Both the position numbers and the translations under genes were made by a program. Of a stretch of 64,000 nucleotides of DNA, positions 35,501-44,189 are shown piece after piece. Position 1 is the stretch's first letter. Every line of letters begins with the position of its first letter. Location of the stretch: NCBI GenBank assembly GCA_033065855.1, contig JAVXUO010002450.1, forward strand, positions 62,001 through 126,000, given 5' to 3'. Source of the DNA: Escallonia rubra. Its lineage: Eukaryota > Streptophyta > Magnoliopsida > Escalloniales > Escalloniaceae. The notes beneath the pieces were generated by a model. That model was not told where the DNA came from. It saw only the letters and a list, made by a program, of their open reading frames with translations, and did no database searches.

Positions 35501-38149
35501 GACTAAAATGGAAGCGTCAGGGTAGTGATCCCGAAGTTGTCCTATCGTGCCTCCAACATAGACTTTATAATCTTGTTCTTCCCAAGCATCAGTAGCAAAA
35601 CAGCAATCAAATACTACATAAACAAAATATTGCAAATCCGTTGGCCATCAAGTTAGATTAATCTCTTGATTGTAGTTGAATAAAATAACAAGTTTAGAAG
35701 TGAAATGCTGCAATAAAATTTTTGTATGCCCGACCAGAGCAAATAACAATCAGAAGTGTCCGACAATTTATGCTTGCCATTTGACAGATCCATCAACCAA
35801 TGTACTAGAAAATAGTCTTCCAGCACAAGTGAATTGCATTAGAATAATCATTACTGACTAATTCGTTATCCTTTGAATTCCACAGTTGTAAATGGAATTG
35901 CCTTTTTTCTGGTAGAATGTAAGACCTTTTATTAAGCACAACACAAACCAATTACAAAACATGCCTATATACCTCAAACCCCTCACATCCAGTAGAGGCA
36001 CCAGATTAGATCTGATCTAGATTCCTCAATATCCCAATTACACATGAAGACCAAACGGTATGGTTCCTGGTTTGCTTAGACCAGAATAAACTCTCTACTG
36101 AAAATTTGTGATCCTAGCTAAAACGTCCCCCACTTGACTCCACTTTGATGAAAAAATTTCTGGTTTCTCTCATGCCACACTCAATAACATGTAACAACTA
36201 GACTCACTTTCCGAAGATGCCATAAAAATCTTCCCCAATGCAGAGTTAAAATAGTATTTTGCACCTAGCTCCACTGTTGATGGTGAGCACAGACCCCATT
36301 TCTTCTCTGGACTTCCTGCCAAATGACATCTGAGTAGGCACAATCCAAAAAAAGTGCTAGAAAGTTTCTACAGCATTTTGACAGAGTACACCTACAGCTG
36401 CCCACTTTTAATTTCTGGCCGTTGCTCATTTGGTCTTTCCAATCCTACCATAGCATGGAATTACCTCTTAGGATCCCTTGTGGAAGCCAGACAATTTTTG
36501 TCCATGGGAGGTCAATCCCATGCACTCTAAGAGATCCCCAAGCTGAACGCATAGAGATCACTCCATTAGCATTCAACATCCAAGGGAGTATGTCCCCTTC
36601 AAATGGTAAACAAAGGAAAGGAGGGAAAGTATATTGCCAGTCTTGAAGCTCACTAGTAATAGACCTAGGCAAACACCACTGATTACCACTAGTCTAGGCA
36701 AACACCACTGATTACCACTAGTCTAGGCAAACACCACTGATTACCACTAGTAATAGACCTAGGCAAACACCACTGATTACCACTAATTATATCCTGCACC
36801 TCTGCCTTAACATGTGTACTAGCACCAAAATGTATCTGAGGCCGGTATTTACCCACTAAAGGGCCTCCATCTAACAAACTGTCTAGCCAAAGCCATGTGG
36901 CAGCACCAGACCTTAATCTAAATGGAAATTGCCTTATGTTCTATAAGAAAGTAAAATACAAATAAACGGAAGTTGGAATTTATTTATAACAACCCAATAC
37001 TTAATGAAGTGATAGATTTGACATCATGTTGTGAATCCTCTGATTGCTAAGATTTGTTTGCAATGATGAAACATATTATTATGTCCATATTTTAACATGT
37101 AGATACAGATATTGACCTCAAAATTGACGTGTCCCACTGTATCAAAAGTCTGATATTTCCTTTTTGGAAAATGTTGTGTCCCACGTTGACCTTTGTGGGC
37201 TATTGTACGTGGCCGTGTCCACGCTACTTAGTGTCAGAGTTTCGAAAAACAAAGAGAGTCTCTATAGCCTTATTTCGCTCTCAGATAAAGAGCCTACTTA
37301 TGCTTCAAGCGGCAACTTTGAGTGCCTTTAACAACAACTATCCATGTCTTTAGCGAAATCGTGGAGCTCAAATATCATTCCCGTTGTGAAAATCGGTCCT
37401 ATTCTTTTAATTTTCCATTTTCTTGATGTTCAGAATACAGCCACACCTGAGTCGATAGTCCCACCACATAGCAATGCATCCTTCAAAAGGGCTAGTCAAG
37501 TATCTAGTTAGGAGTTTATGGGCAAGGTTTTAGAAGGCCAATAATGAATTGTCTCACATCCGATGTCGGACATACTCCACAACTTATGCCTTAGCATCCC
37601 CGCTAACAACCAAACTGAACCTTTATCACACATAGCCTAGAATCTTTCTCTCTAGCACCAAGAGCCCAACCAGATCACCTGATTCATGCATGCCTTTGTA
37701 TCCCAACCTCAGGCAACTCAACTGGATAGACCGGCCCGAGCTCTCGAGAGATGGCCCTCATACCATCCTTAACGACCCGACTCGAGCACCTGACGCCATG
37801 GCAATGCCTCCTTCAAAGCCAAGTAGGTACTTAAGAGTTCATAAACAAGGTGGACAATTGCAAATTATTCCACCTCTAATGTCGGATATCACAATCTCTT
37901 CCAAACTCCCACTTACGGTCATTATATTGACTAGAAAACTTACAATTCATGTATACTCCATTACTCTAAACGCATGCATTTACCAAAACAACTTCAAATT
38001 ACAACAAGTACAAACCCAAATGAACAGAAAAATAATCTACACAAGGAAGAAGAGAGGAACGAAAAGACAAGGTTACCATAAACTCTCTCACAGATCTCGA
38101 GGAGTCCATCGGGCGGCTTCCGGTAGAACAATTTACGAAACAACGCCAT
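14404..38149 (-). CDS. class II formin with PTEN-like, C2, FH1 and FH2 domains (17 exons, 1266 aa)
   Basis: Formins nucleate and elongate actin filaments; plant class II members also bind microtubules and membranes. Exons (minus): 38149-38077, 35613-34913, 32666-32445, 32346-30701, 30616-30487, 29233-29162, 28560-28462, 28293-28252, 28137-28057, 27978-27928, 27771-27690, 27043-26949, 18126-18055, 17972-17856, 16585-16517, 16410-16344, 14585-14404. All join in phase to 3801 nt. The start MALFRKLFYRKPPDGLLEI is the class II N-terminus. The PTEN-like domain spans residues 1 to about 190, with HCERGGWP at 125-132 in place of the HCxxGxxR catalytic loop, so phosphatase activity is unlikely. A C2-like domain covers about 195-335. 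FH1 (exon 4, to about 850) has many polyproline runs. FH2 starts at LKPLHWLKL (853) and includes LGNALNQGTARGSAIGFRLD and ETRARNNKMTLMHYLCK. A charged C-terminal tail ends in TSPVRTVE. Intron 10 has a GC donor. Closest to Arabidopsis FH14/FH18/FH20-type formins; the exact orthologue is unresolved. Confidence 0.95.
16027..16310 (-). mobile_element. TRIM-like miniature LTR retroelement (formin intron 16)
   Basis: Read on the minus strand, a short LTR (containing AATGATATACATGTTGG and CTGACAGTTTAAGCTTTTAG) ends near 16232. Next comes TGGTATCAGTGCTCTGG, close to the TGGTATCAGAGC primer site for initiator Met-tRNA. A ~150-bp non-coding body follows, then a GAGGGGGAG polypurine tract beside TGTTAAAGCAATGATATACA, the start of the second LTR. 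The two ~75-bp terminal repeats match with substitutions. No gag-pol is present. Outer ends and target duplication were not resolved exactly. Confidence 0.72.
17368..17611. mobile_element. Mutator-superfamily MITE (formin intron 14)
   Basis: A 244-bp element has long terminal inverted repeats: the left end GGAAAAATTTTGGCTGCTAC mirrors the right end GGTAGCAGCCAAAGTTTGTTC, and similarity runs inward about 60 bp. It is flanked by a perfect 9-bp direct repeat TTGCTATAA (17359-17367 and 17612-17620), the expected size for Mutator-like insertion. Interior words include GTGACTTTTATTTAGTGACG and TTGTCGCTGAAAGTG. It has no coding capacity. A relative lies at 61694-61931. Confidence 0.93.
18335..18690. 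repeat. spaced ~120-bp direct duplication in formin intron 12
   Basis: Two copies (about 18335-18452 and 18565-18690) share ACATATAAAA, then GTACACACCTCCTTGCATC, GGGCCCAC, GTCACAA and ATCCAACCAACTAA. They are about 230 bp apart. It is a local duplication or two ends of a decayed insertion; no terminal motif decides between these. Confidence 0.75.
19090..19640 (-). mobile_element. LINE fragment with zinc-binding reverse-transcriptase C-terminal region
   Basis: The minus strand between 19362 and 19102 encodes GGWKWLWKVPCPRRIQSLLW, then KCAHYALRVRTKLRWIPSNS, then CPHRCDKLETIDHCLRECP and IVQNIWKAV. This is the zinc-binding (zf-RVT) region found after reverse transcriptase in plant LINEs. Sequence further 5' on the same strand (to about 19640) gives LINE-like but frame-broken fragments such as ENGIWLNLIRYFS. 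It is 5'-truncated and non-functional, and lies in formin intron 12. Confidence 0.8.
20466..20521. repeat. (GA)n purine microsatellite in the hAT leader
   Basis: GA-rich run with a pure segment of about 26 bp, located in the 5' part of the long hAT copy. A shorter GA run occupies the equivalent place in the deleted copy (about 25280-25300). Confidence 0.9.
21030..23301 (+). pseudogene. hAT-family transposase pseudogene
   Basis: Reading from ATG 21030, an N-terminal zone (MSNISTADSATTPAFGVGDD) leads into a BED zinc-finger-like segment (VRWQCNLCGKASNSSYTQIR) and then hits stops and frameshifts. The best-preserved stretch, 21849-22208, encodes the DUF659-type core (VINEIGPKNVIQVITDNAPN followed by FWTPCVAHTLNLALKNIC). 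Later fragments include VWDSMIEKVKGILYGEE and STMSPHEWWSRRGSN, the latter from the C-terminal hAT dimerisation zone. The frame ends ESLDT at 23301. In-frame stops (for example just after residue 35) mean no functional transposase is made. Confidence 0.88.
24085..24440. repeat. probable dispersed retroelement remnant between the two hAT copies
   Basis: Words such as AGAAAATTTACGCGATTCGG and CTAATCCATGGTGGCAG resemble a common plant dispersed repeat (TTTACGTGGTTCGG-type). No terminal repeats or coding capacity were found, so class and boundaries are uncertain. It lies in formin intron 12. Confidence 0.35.
24977..26227 (+). mobile_element. internally deleted non-autonomous hAT element (formin intron 12)
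   Basis: A 1251-bp element starts CTCTGAAGCACGGGTGC and ends CACCCGTGTTTGTGCTTCATAG, giving inverted ends CT(C/A)TGAAGCAC. It is flanked by a perfect 8-bp duplication GTGGAGAG (24969-24976 and 26228-26235). Its leader resembles that of the 20211-23610 element. It then jumps to the transposase C-terminus, so the middle of the gene is deleted, as in Ds-type derivatives. The interval between the two elements is about 1.4 kb of intron. Confidence 0.93.
25664..25891 (+). pseudogene. C-terminal hAT transposase fragment
   Basis: Encodes MWDVGGDQ-like text (IKIWDVGGDQFGTMDDVG), then LFSVAELSLDEPELDVILF, ending MESFDI. This parallels the end of the longer pseudogene (MWDVGGDH... AELSLNEPELE ... MESLDT, about 23135-23301). 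The upstream MWDVGALHAQGA repeats the first few residues, suggesting a small duplication. It is an orphan fragment inside a deleted element and should not be annotated as a host gene. Confidence 0.85.
26228..26948. other. remainder of formin intron 12
   Basis: Apart from a TATATGTATACACACACGCA stretch just inside the preceding element, no repeat or coding feature is recognised here. The segment ends at the acceptor side of exon 12 on the gene strand. Confidence 0.5.
27488..27650 (-). mobile_element. TRIM-like fragment (formin intron 11)
   Basis: On the minus strand GAGGGGGAGTGTTAAACATG (polypurine tract plus LTR start) is followed by ATGATATACATTG and by the inverted-sense equivalents of GGGCCCATTCTCTAAC and GGCTTAAGCC. 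These match the 3' half of the copy at 16027-16310. The primer-binding half is missing or unrecognisable. Confidence 0.65.
27926..27927 (-). promoter_or_regulatory. GC splice donor of formin intron 10
   Basis: The exon 10 end reads ACCAG on the gene strand and is followed by GCAAGT rather than GTAAGT. The reading frame (AADQ then IRNSAKLKKVMQ) requires this junction, and CAG|GCAAGT is the standard context for GC-AG introns. Confidence 0.88.
29526..29546. repeat. (GAA)n microsatellite
   Basis: Seven-unit trinucleotide run in formin intron 5. Confidence 0.9.
29863..30115. repeat. ~125-bp tandem duplication in formin intron 5
   Basis: Copies at about 29863-29990 and 29993-30115 share TATGTTTCCAT, TCATAATA(G/A), CCCTAAC, GCAAGACAAAGCTT, AAAAGAAG, ATGCAGATC and CAGTCCTTCATCAC. 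Divergence is moderate, so the duplication is old. No coding content. Confidence 0.85.
34215..34500 (+). mobile_element. TRIM-like degenerate element (formin intron 2)
   Basis: In plus orientation, TGGTAACTTAACATGCAGCTCTGGTGTGG-like text (a decayed primer-binding region, 34248 onward) is followed by AAGGTCTTGGGTTCAAATC. This is the same order as in the copy at 16027-16310. Near 34410 an ACACGTGAGCGG tract replaces the polypurine stretch and precedes a terminal repeat containing ATGATATAC and AAGCTTTAAAGCAAATGATAA. It is heavily mutated. Confidence 0.6.
35920..36660 (-). mobile_element. LINE 3' fragment (formin intron 1)
   Basis: The minus strand encodes a decayed zf-RVT-like region: DLPWTKIVWLPQGILRGNSM, LWLAWKDQ and NFLALFLDCAYSDVIWQEV. 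Towards the 3' side it ends in a GCTTAATAAAAGGTCTTACATT-type tail (minus strand, 35917-35940), typical of plant LINE 3' ends. It is 5'-truncated with frame breaks and has no functional reverse transcriptase. Confidence 0.7.
36665..36787. repeat. 29-bp minisatellite, 4 units
   Basis: Units at 36665, 36694, 36723 and 36759, each CTAGGCAAACACCACTGATT followed by ACCACTAGT or close. The first and fourth are preceded by AATAGAC, so the array includes a higher-order step. It sits at the upstream edge of the LINE fragment. On the minus strand it would read as repeated SGNQWCLPR. Confidence 0.95.
37440..37900. repeat. diverged ~350-bp-spaced duplication in formin intron 1
   Basis: The block AGCAATGCATCCTTCAAAAG ... 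AGTATCTAGTTAGGAGTTTATG ... AATTGTCTCACATCCGATGTCGGA (about 37472-37570) recurs as GGCAATGCCTCCTTCAAAGC ... AGGTACTTAAGAGTTCATAA ... TCCACCTCTAATGTCGGA (about 37800-37890). A CTCGAG- and GACCCGAC-rich segment lies between them. It may be part of a dispersed repeat. Confidence 0.6.
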
Positions 38150-38680
38150 TACAATTCATACAATTCAATCGTCCCAAAATTATTACCCCACAAACAAACA
38201 CCAAAAGCAGGTATGCCCGAGTGTGTCTGTGTGTGCGTGATTTTTGGTCTGCAGCTTCAAATTATGGTCTTGTTGATTTGTGTCTCACAGGAAATCTGCG
38301 TGTTCGTAATATGTCAGGTGGTAGAATGCTTGCTTACTTTGTAATCTGTGTATTATGTTCTTTGTTTGTTTCACTTTCCTTTGAAGCTCAGAAGCTCAGA
38401 TTATGTACCGTTGCCGGCTTACGTAAGACGTTGAGCAGGTGTGTTTTGTGGGTGCGTGACACGTAGATGGTTCGGGGATTAGTTTGTGTCCTGAGCCTTT
38501 AGGATGAAGGCTTGTTCTTTTTCTTTTTTCCTTTTTCCTTTTTTGGGAAGTACTATCCGAGTTGAGTTCTTATTATATTATATTATACGCGTTTGTCAGT
38601 TGCTGCTGGTTCATTCTGATCAAATCATCTGATGACTCTTAGAACACACAAAAGGATAAATATAACAAAGTCAAACGAAT
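38150..38680 (-). promoter_or_regulatory. formin 5' flank (leader and promoter region)
   Basis: DNA upstream of the formin ATG on the minus strand. A pyrimidine-rich tract (CTTTTTCTTTTTTCCTTTTT, 38514-38534) and an ATTATATTATATTATA stretch (about 38568-38585) are visible. No single TATA box or start site can be assigned with confidence. The region is placed by position only. Confidence 0.35.
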
Positions 38681-38696
38681 TTAAAGAAATAACTTG

Positions 38697-38780
38697 GGAT
38701 CGCCAAACTCTAGAATATCGTCGACATCCATTAAATATGGGTCGCCTAACTGTAGAATAGCGTCGACATCCATTAAATAT
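38697..38780. repeat. 42-bp tandem duplication keeping a minus-strand reading frame
   Basis: Two 42-bp units (period exactly 14 codons) encode, on the minus strand, the repeated peptide DPYLMDVD(A/D)ILQLG / ILEFG inside an open frame running 38872-38681. The protein (with KPRYLNLSASISIKHKVPIK upstream) matches no family I recognise. It could be an exon relic or chance preservation. Confidence 0.6.
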
Positions 38781-38927
38781 GGGCAGTCGTCTAGGTATTT
38801 GATCGGCACCTTATGTTTGATCGAGATCGAGGCAGACAGATTCAAGTACCTAGGCTTTCGGTCACGGGGCACTTGTGCTTACCTTCTATGGAGGATTGTC
38901 CTTGAAGGAGTGACGCTTGAGATGTAG

Positions 38928-41345
38928 GGTCTCTTAAATCCTCACACTAATAGTATCGATATCAATTGGTACCTAAAAGGGTGATGACCCCATACGTCAT
39001 CCCAAAACGGGAGTAGGTCCAAGGAGGCTTCTCAGCCTCACTCGTCCTGGTTTTCAGAATGAACAAACAGAGTTTTATGCCAGTTTCAGTAATGCAATTT
39101 AATGTCCAATGTGGGGTAATGCAAGGGATACTGGTCAGAAGGTTAAACATGGGCAGTGTTAGTGCTCAGCTTCTGCAATTAGGAACGTATCAGTACTTCT
39201 CAAAGGACGAGGGGAAGCTTTAGATTGGGGTGTACAGTGAGTATGGCAATGCTTTATAGTTGATTGTAGTTGAGGTGTAGCCCTATAGCACAACCAGTTG
39301 TCTCGAAAGTACATGTGTGCCTATTAGGTTTTACCTGCGCCGCAAACTTATGCAATTTAGGGCTTTAGATCTCGTTTTATATGTGGGAGAAACTAGTACG
39401 GAACAAGCACTTCGACTCTTAAAATAATTGCCTTACTATCATGCTCAATATCAGCCCCTTGCCCTATCCGAGCACTACCAGTCGTCTCCTCCAAGTTTAG
39501 TTGCCTTGTCACCCCCACCCCTCCCCTTTTTCTAAGCTTTGCTCTTTTCTGTACTTCCGTACTTACCATCTACTCTGATAACACTCATCCCATAAGACAG
39601 ATACTGATCAACTCTAACCAATCTACCTTGTAATGGTAACCTTATACATGTTTGTTTCAGAATAATTTCATTATTATTTTATTGCATTGCATTGCATCTT
39701 CCGAGGAGATTAATTTTGATTGCAACTATTACAAAATGTGAGGTAAATGTGCTTAAAATGTTTAACTCGAAGCAAATTGTACGATGTGTTCAAGCGGTAA
39801 ATGGTTCTAGACAAAAAAACACATAATATATCCACCGTTGTGAGCTCGTAGAGGCAAACATCATGTTTTGTTTTTGAGCTCAATCTTTGAAGAATTATAT
39901 ATCTATCGAAAATAGTAGCATAGGCATCCACCATGTTGGTAAAGAGTTATAATTGGTGCAGAGTTTCTAAACACGTAGATAATAAAGTCTCATAAATAAT
40001 AACGGCTAAATAATAAGCCTTACGTGACGTTAAAATTGATATAATATTCTACCTAACCATTATACTAATCTACCGGACTTAAATTGAGTAACATATCACT
40101 AAAAAATCTCTATTGAGATTAAAAAAAATGGCAGATACTAAACAGGACAGAAATCACATATATAGGATTAAAGAAAAGATAAGATATATAAACAGGAACC
40201 ACATATATAAGATTTAATTTGTAAAACGATATTGAAGTGTAAATTTGAAGTAGAATTGAAACCTAACGATGTTGGAAAATACTTTAAGATTCTACCAAAT
40301 CTATTTGATAGCCCTAAAATTTTTAGCTTATGTCTAATTCTGGTTTTTATGATACTTAAACCTTGATTAAAGTTGCTAATGAGTATTTGATTGACTGGAT
40401 TGTACGATCTCACGAACTCAACTATACACATGCATTAGTTTCTTGACGAATACATCTAAGAGCTCAGTGATAGATCATATTTGGATTGCACTCAAGGTCA
40501 TTGATGAAGAACTATACTGGTATGTTCTTAATGCCAATTAAGTGTATTATTAACACACGTAGATGTGTCACAAAGGATATAATCCCAGTAAGATGCCAAC
40601 ACATGATAACATCGGATATTGCAAGGATAGGAGTAGGGGACGAAACCAAGGCGACCAGGCAGAAGCTTTAGGAATGGTTGTAACACCTTGAAGGGTCCAT
40701 TTATGTTAAAAAAATAAAAAACCTAGTCCTATCTTTTACATGTCCATCACAACGGTAGTACATAGCATCTAAAACTTTTCGCATAATTTTTGAAATCTCA
40801 AATGCTTTACTCCAAGATAACTCCAAACACAATTACAAGTCTCTCAGATAAACAATCTAAATCCAAATTAAAGTGTTAATAAACTAGACTAGTTAGTTTA
40901 TTCAAAAAGCAGTTCATTTGCTATTTTATCCTCAAACGTGAAAATGAAAGCAATCCCAAGCTGTATTAAAATCTCACACTTCGTGCTAATCTTGGCCTAA
41001 AAGAGGAAGGGAAAGCAAAACAAAAGGGTAAGCACAAATTGTCCAGTAAGAGACTTACCCACAAATGGAGGGCCAAAAAAGTACTAGTAAACAATATGAG
41101 CTATTAACAGAGCCGATAAATTTACTAAGCGTATAACTAGTCCAGATCCAAAAGACATTCTAAGAGCAATAATAGTTTATTGAAACAAAGGTCACATGAA
41201 GAACAACATTAGTGATGCCTTGTGCAACAAAACTTTTTCCAATATGAGATAGGAAACACATTAATTAGGAATGATTTAGACATGCACAAGAGCTTGAACG
41301 AACACAAAGTCCAAATGGACACAAATTCAAGGCCTAATTGCACCG
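38928..41345. other. gene-free intergenic DNA
   Basis: AT-rich with only short frames that show no domain or splice logic. No terminal repeats were recognised. Confidence 0.4.
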
Positions 41346-42165
41346 GCTAAAACGCTAAGATTTATGAACAGACAGATAGAATTCTAAGGTTTGTCATGTG
41401 TTGCAATCGAAGGATGTTATTAACTGGAGTCAAGAATATGTTCGTAGTTGGGGGTATCTCTATCTTTTTCAGTCCCCTTTTGCCATACCTTCTCAGTCCA
41501 CGTCCACCACAGCTTACTTCCTCAATTCCACCTGCCCACCTATTTCTCCTTCTTCCATCTTTGCCCTGCCACCTTAGCCAAAGGCCCGAATCACCTCCAC
41601 TAATGCACCACTAACGCCCAAAATCACTAACACCACTGCCTAAAATAACAACCATCAATGCCCAAAAAATCTAAAACCGCCAGTAGCTCAACGAACAAGC
41701 AGCAACTACCTTGAGCAGTGTCGCCTTGATAGCAGTAAGGCTCCACTTTAAGGGTGTCGTCATGAGCAGCGCCGCGAGACAAGGAGAAAGAATGGCGACA
41801 GGGGAGAGGGACTGGTGGTTGTAGAGGTTAGGTGAGCAACAGTGCCGCGAAAGCGTGGATAAGGTGGTGGTGGTTAGGTAGGATTTGGCGGTTGGGGCTT
41901 AAAAACGGCTTTGGAGGAAAGGGATCAGCCGAGTGCTGGGGGTAGGGAGGCAATGATTAAGGAAGGAGAAGAAAAAAAGGAATGGCACTTTTTTAATCTC
42001 AACCGTCAAAACTTAATGAAAAAGGTATAAAAAGGAATTTGAAAAGACAGAAATACCCCAAACTACTAATGGAATCGTTGACTCTGATTAGTAAAATCAT
42101 TCTATTGCATGACACGACAAACATTGAGATTTTCTCTTGCTATTAATAAACCTTGGGGTTTTAGC
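41346..42165. mobile_element. Mutator-like non-autonomous element
   Basis: Long imperfect terminal inverted repeats of about 65 bp. The left end reads GGCTAAAACGCTAAGATTTA and then GGTTTGTCATGTGTTGCAAT. The right end, on the complementary strand, reads GCTAAAACCCCAAGGTTTAT and then TGTTTGTCGTGTCATGCAAT. The interior is CCACC- and GGTGG-rich with no transposase. I could not find a clear 9-bp target duplication, so the outer boundaries are approximate. Confidence 0.7.
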
Positions 42166-42528
42166 TATAGTTTTCGGAAAACATCAGAATTTAAAGTGCA
42201 AGTCAAAATTTAATCACAAAGGCTTTTTACATCAAAGAGGATTTTTCAAGGTGTTACTTTGGAAGCCAAAAACTAGAAGAGTGAATTCGCATATGCAAAT
42301 GTTTAACTATAAAGTCCATAATCGGATTCCATTTTAACAATGCTATAGTTTGTGTCCATTCTGATTTCCGATATCTAAGTATCTTTACCATTTCGAATAC
42401 CATGATTCTTAACCATGTCATATATTGCATTCGTAGCATCACGTTTAAGCCAATCCACTTAAGGTGACTTGTTCAAATCACAACTCGAAATGGAACAAAT
42501 TCCAATGTGCAAGTATGACTGTTTAGCC

Positions 42529-43655
42529 TAGAGATGTCAAAAGGGCCGGGTGGCCCGCGGGCTGGCCCGGCCCGTTTTTGGGCCCGGACTGGCCCTAACC
42601 CTTAGGGCTTGGGCCAGGGCCAGGCCGAATTCTTTGAGAAACGGGCCCGGGCCCGGCCCGGCCCTAAAATGGCCCTTTTTTGGCCCGGCCCTAAAATGGC
42701 CCGGGTTTGGCCCGGCCCCGTTAGCCCCCCCCTAATTTTTTTTTCTTTTCTATTTTATTACATTATTTTTTTTTTGATATTTTGGATCTTTTTAGTTAAA
42801 TTAATAGTTTTTGAGGTGTTATTGAATTCATATGATCAGTATTTTCTTTAACATACGCAGAGAAGTATGGGTGTGTGGTGACTGTGACGTGTTTTTGATG
42901 ATTTCTGAGTGAGCTTTCATTTAATGTATTTTATAGAATTTGCTTTGTGTTCTACATCACAAGCTAAGGAAATAATTATAAAAACAATTATCATGTATTC
43001 TAAACATAAATAAAAATTATGTATTCTTTTTTGTTTCAAACCAAAAGAGGTGAATTGAATTCTAAATTTAATTTCATGAAGTGGGTGACGTGTTAAAGAG
43101 CCTAGAAGAATAATCTCATGTTTCGTTAAATGACCAAAGAATTTGAATGTAACAAGAAAAGATGTTATTTTATCTTCATCGATCTCGTTATTGTTTTTGT
43201 TTGATCTACTCTATTTTTCTTTGACATTTACAGGTTTACACCATATTACGAAAGAGATTGAATTTTGCACTTAAAATCAGTATGTGTGGGTTAGAACAGC
43301 TAGTTTTTGTACTTAATCCGTGGTTAATAGTCAATCAACATCAATTTGCCTTTTCGAAAGGGGGTTAATTCGTGAAAAAGTTATTGTATACTCAATGGTC
43401 CGTTTACAAAAACTTTGCCCTTTGTTGAAGAAGAAGTCTTTATAATAAAAAGTTGGGAAGAAAGGAAAAAAAAAATTGGATTGGGCCCGGGCCCGGGCCC
43501 GGCCCAAGCTCGGCCCTAAATATTGGGCCTAGGGCCTGGGCTTGGACTGGGCCCATATATCCCAGGTTTTAGGCCCAGCCCGGCCCGTTTTTCATTTGTG
43601 AGGCCCGGCCCCGGCCCGATTTCATTGGAGGCCCTGGGCCTAGGTGACAACTCTA
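42529..43655. mobile_element. non-autonomous hAT with GGCCCGG-rich subterminal regions
   Basis: The element starts TAGAGATGTCAAAAGGGCC and ends with the inverted counterpart GGCCTAGGTGACAACTCTA. It is flanked by a perfect 8-bp duplication GTTTAGCC (42521-42528 and 43656-43663). About 190 bp at the left end and about 160 bp at the right are packed with GGCCCGG/GGGCCC motifs, while the ~750-bp core is AT-rich and non-coding. Repeated subterminal motifs are the usual transposase-binding arrangement in hAT elements. Frames such as 42550-42735 are artefacts of the GC repeat. Confidence 0.93.
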
Positions 43656-43723
43656 GTTTAGCCAAACTCAAGTTTGTCCCTATTGATTCAATACACCAAT
43701 ATTAGATCTGAATAAGCTTACAC

Positions 43724-44189
43724 TAAGGTAGCGTTTGAAATCACTTTCAGTTCTGGTTTTCTATTTCCAAAAAAATTAAAATCAATTTAGTGTTTTTTTT
43801 TTTTTACAAAAGCAATTAGGTGTTTGATTACCCAGTTTTTATTTTGAGTTTTTTCTTTGGTGGTGGTTTGCGGTGACAGTGGTGGGGCGTGGCTGTGGCC
43901 GAGGGGGTGGCCAGCGGCCGATGATGGCTGCAGACCAGCCGCTGGCGGGCTGCGATGGCCGGCAGTCGCCAGAGGCGGTGGGCGGTGGCTGTGGTGGTGG
44001 GAGGTGGTGGTCTCAAAATAAAAACCAAAACTCCTAAATGGGAGTTTTAAAAAACAGTCATGTTTTAAGAACTGGTTTTCAAAACTGAAGAAAAAAAAAC
44101 GAAAAATTATGTGTCAAACACGTTTATTTTCTCCAGTTTATAAAATTAGAGAAAAAACTGCAAAAATAAACGTTACCAAACAGACCCTA
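43724..44189. mobile_element. MITE-like inverted-repeat element
   Basis: The left end TAAGGTAGCGTTTGAAATC and the right end (complement TAGGGTCTGTTTGGTAACG) are imperfect inverted repeats. They are followed inward by TCAGTTCTGGTTTTC-like and CAGTTTTTTCTC-like pyrimidine tracts. The core contains a GGTGG-rich block (about 43855-44010). No target duplication is clear, so the superfamily is unassigned. Confidence 0.55.

Noticed and set aside
42550..43705. Gly/Pro/Ala-rich open frames
   Set aside because: They are by-products of the GGCCCGG arrays of the hAT element, not genes.
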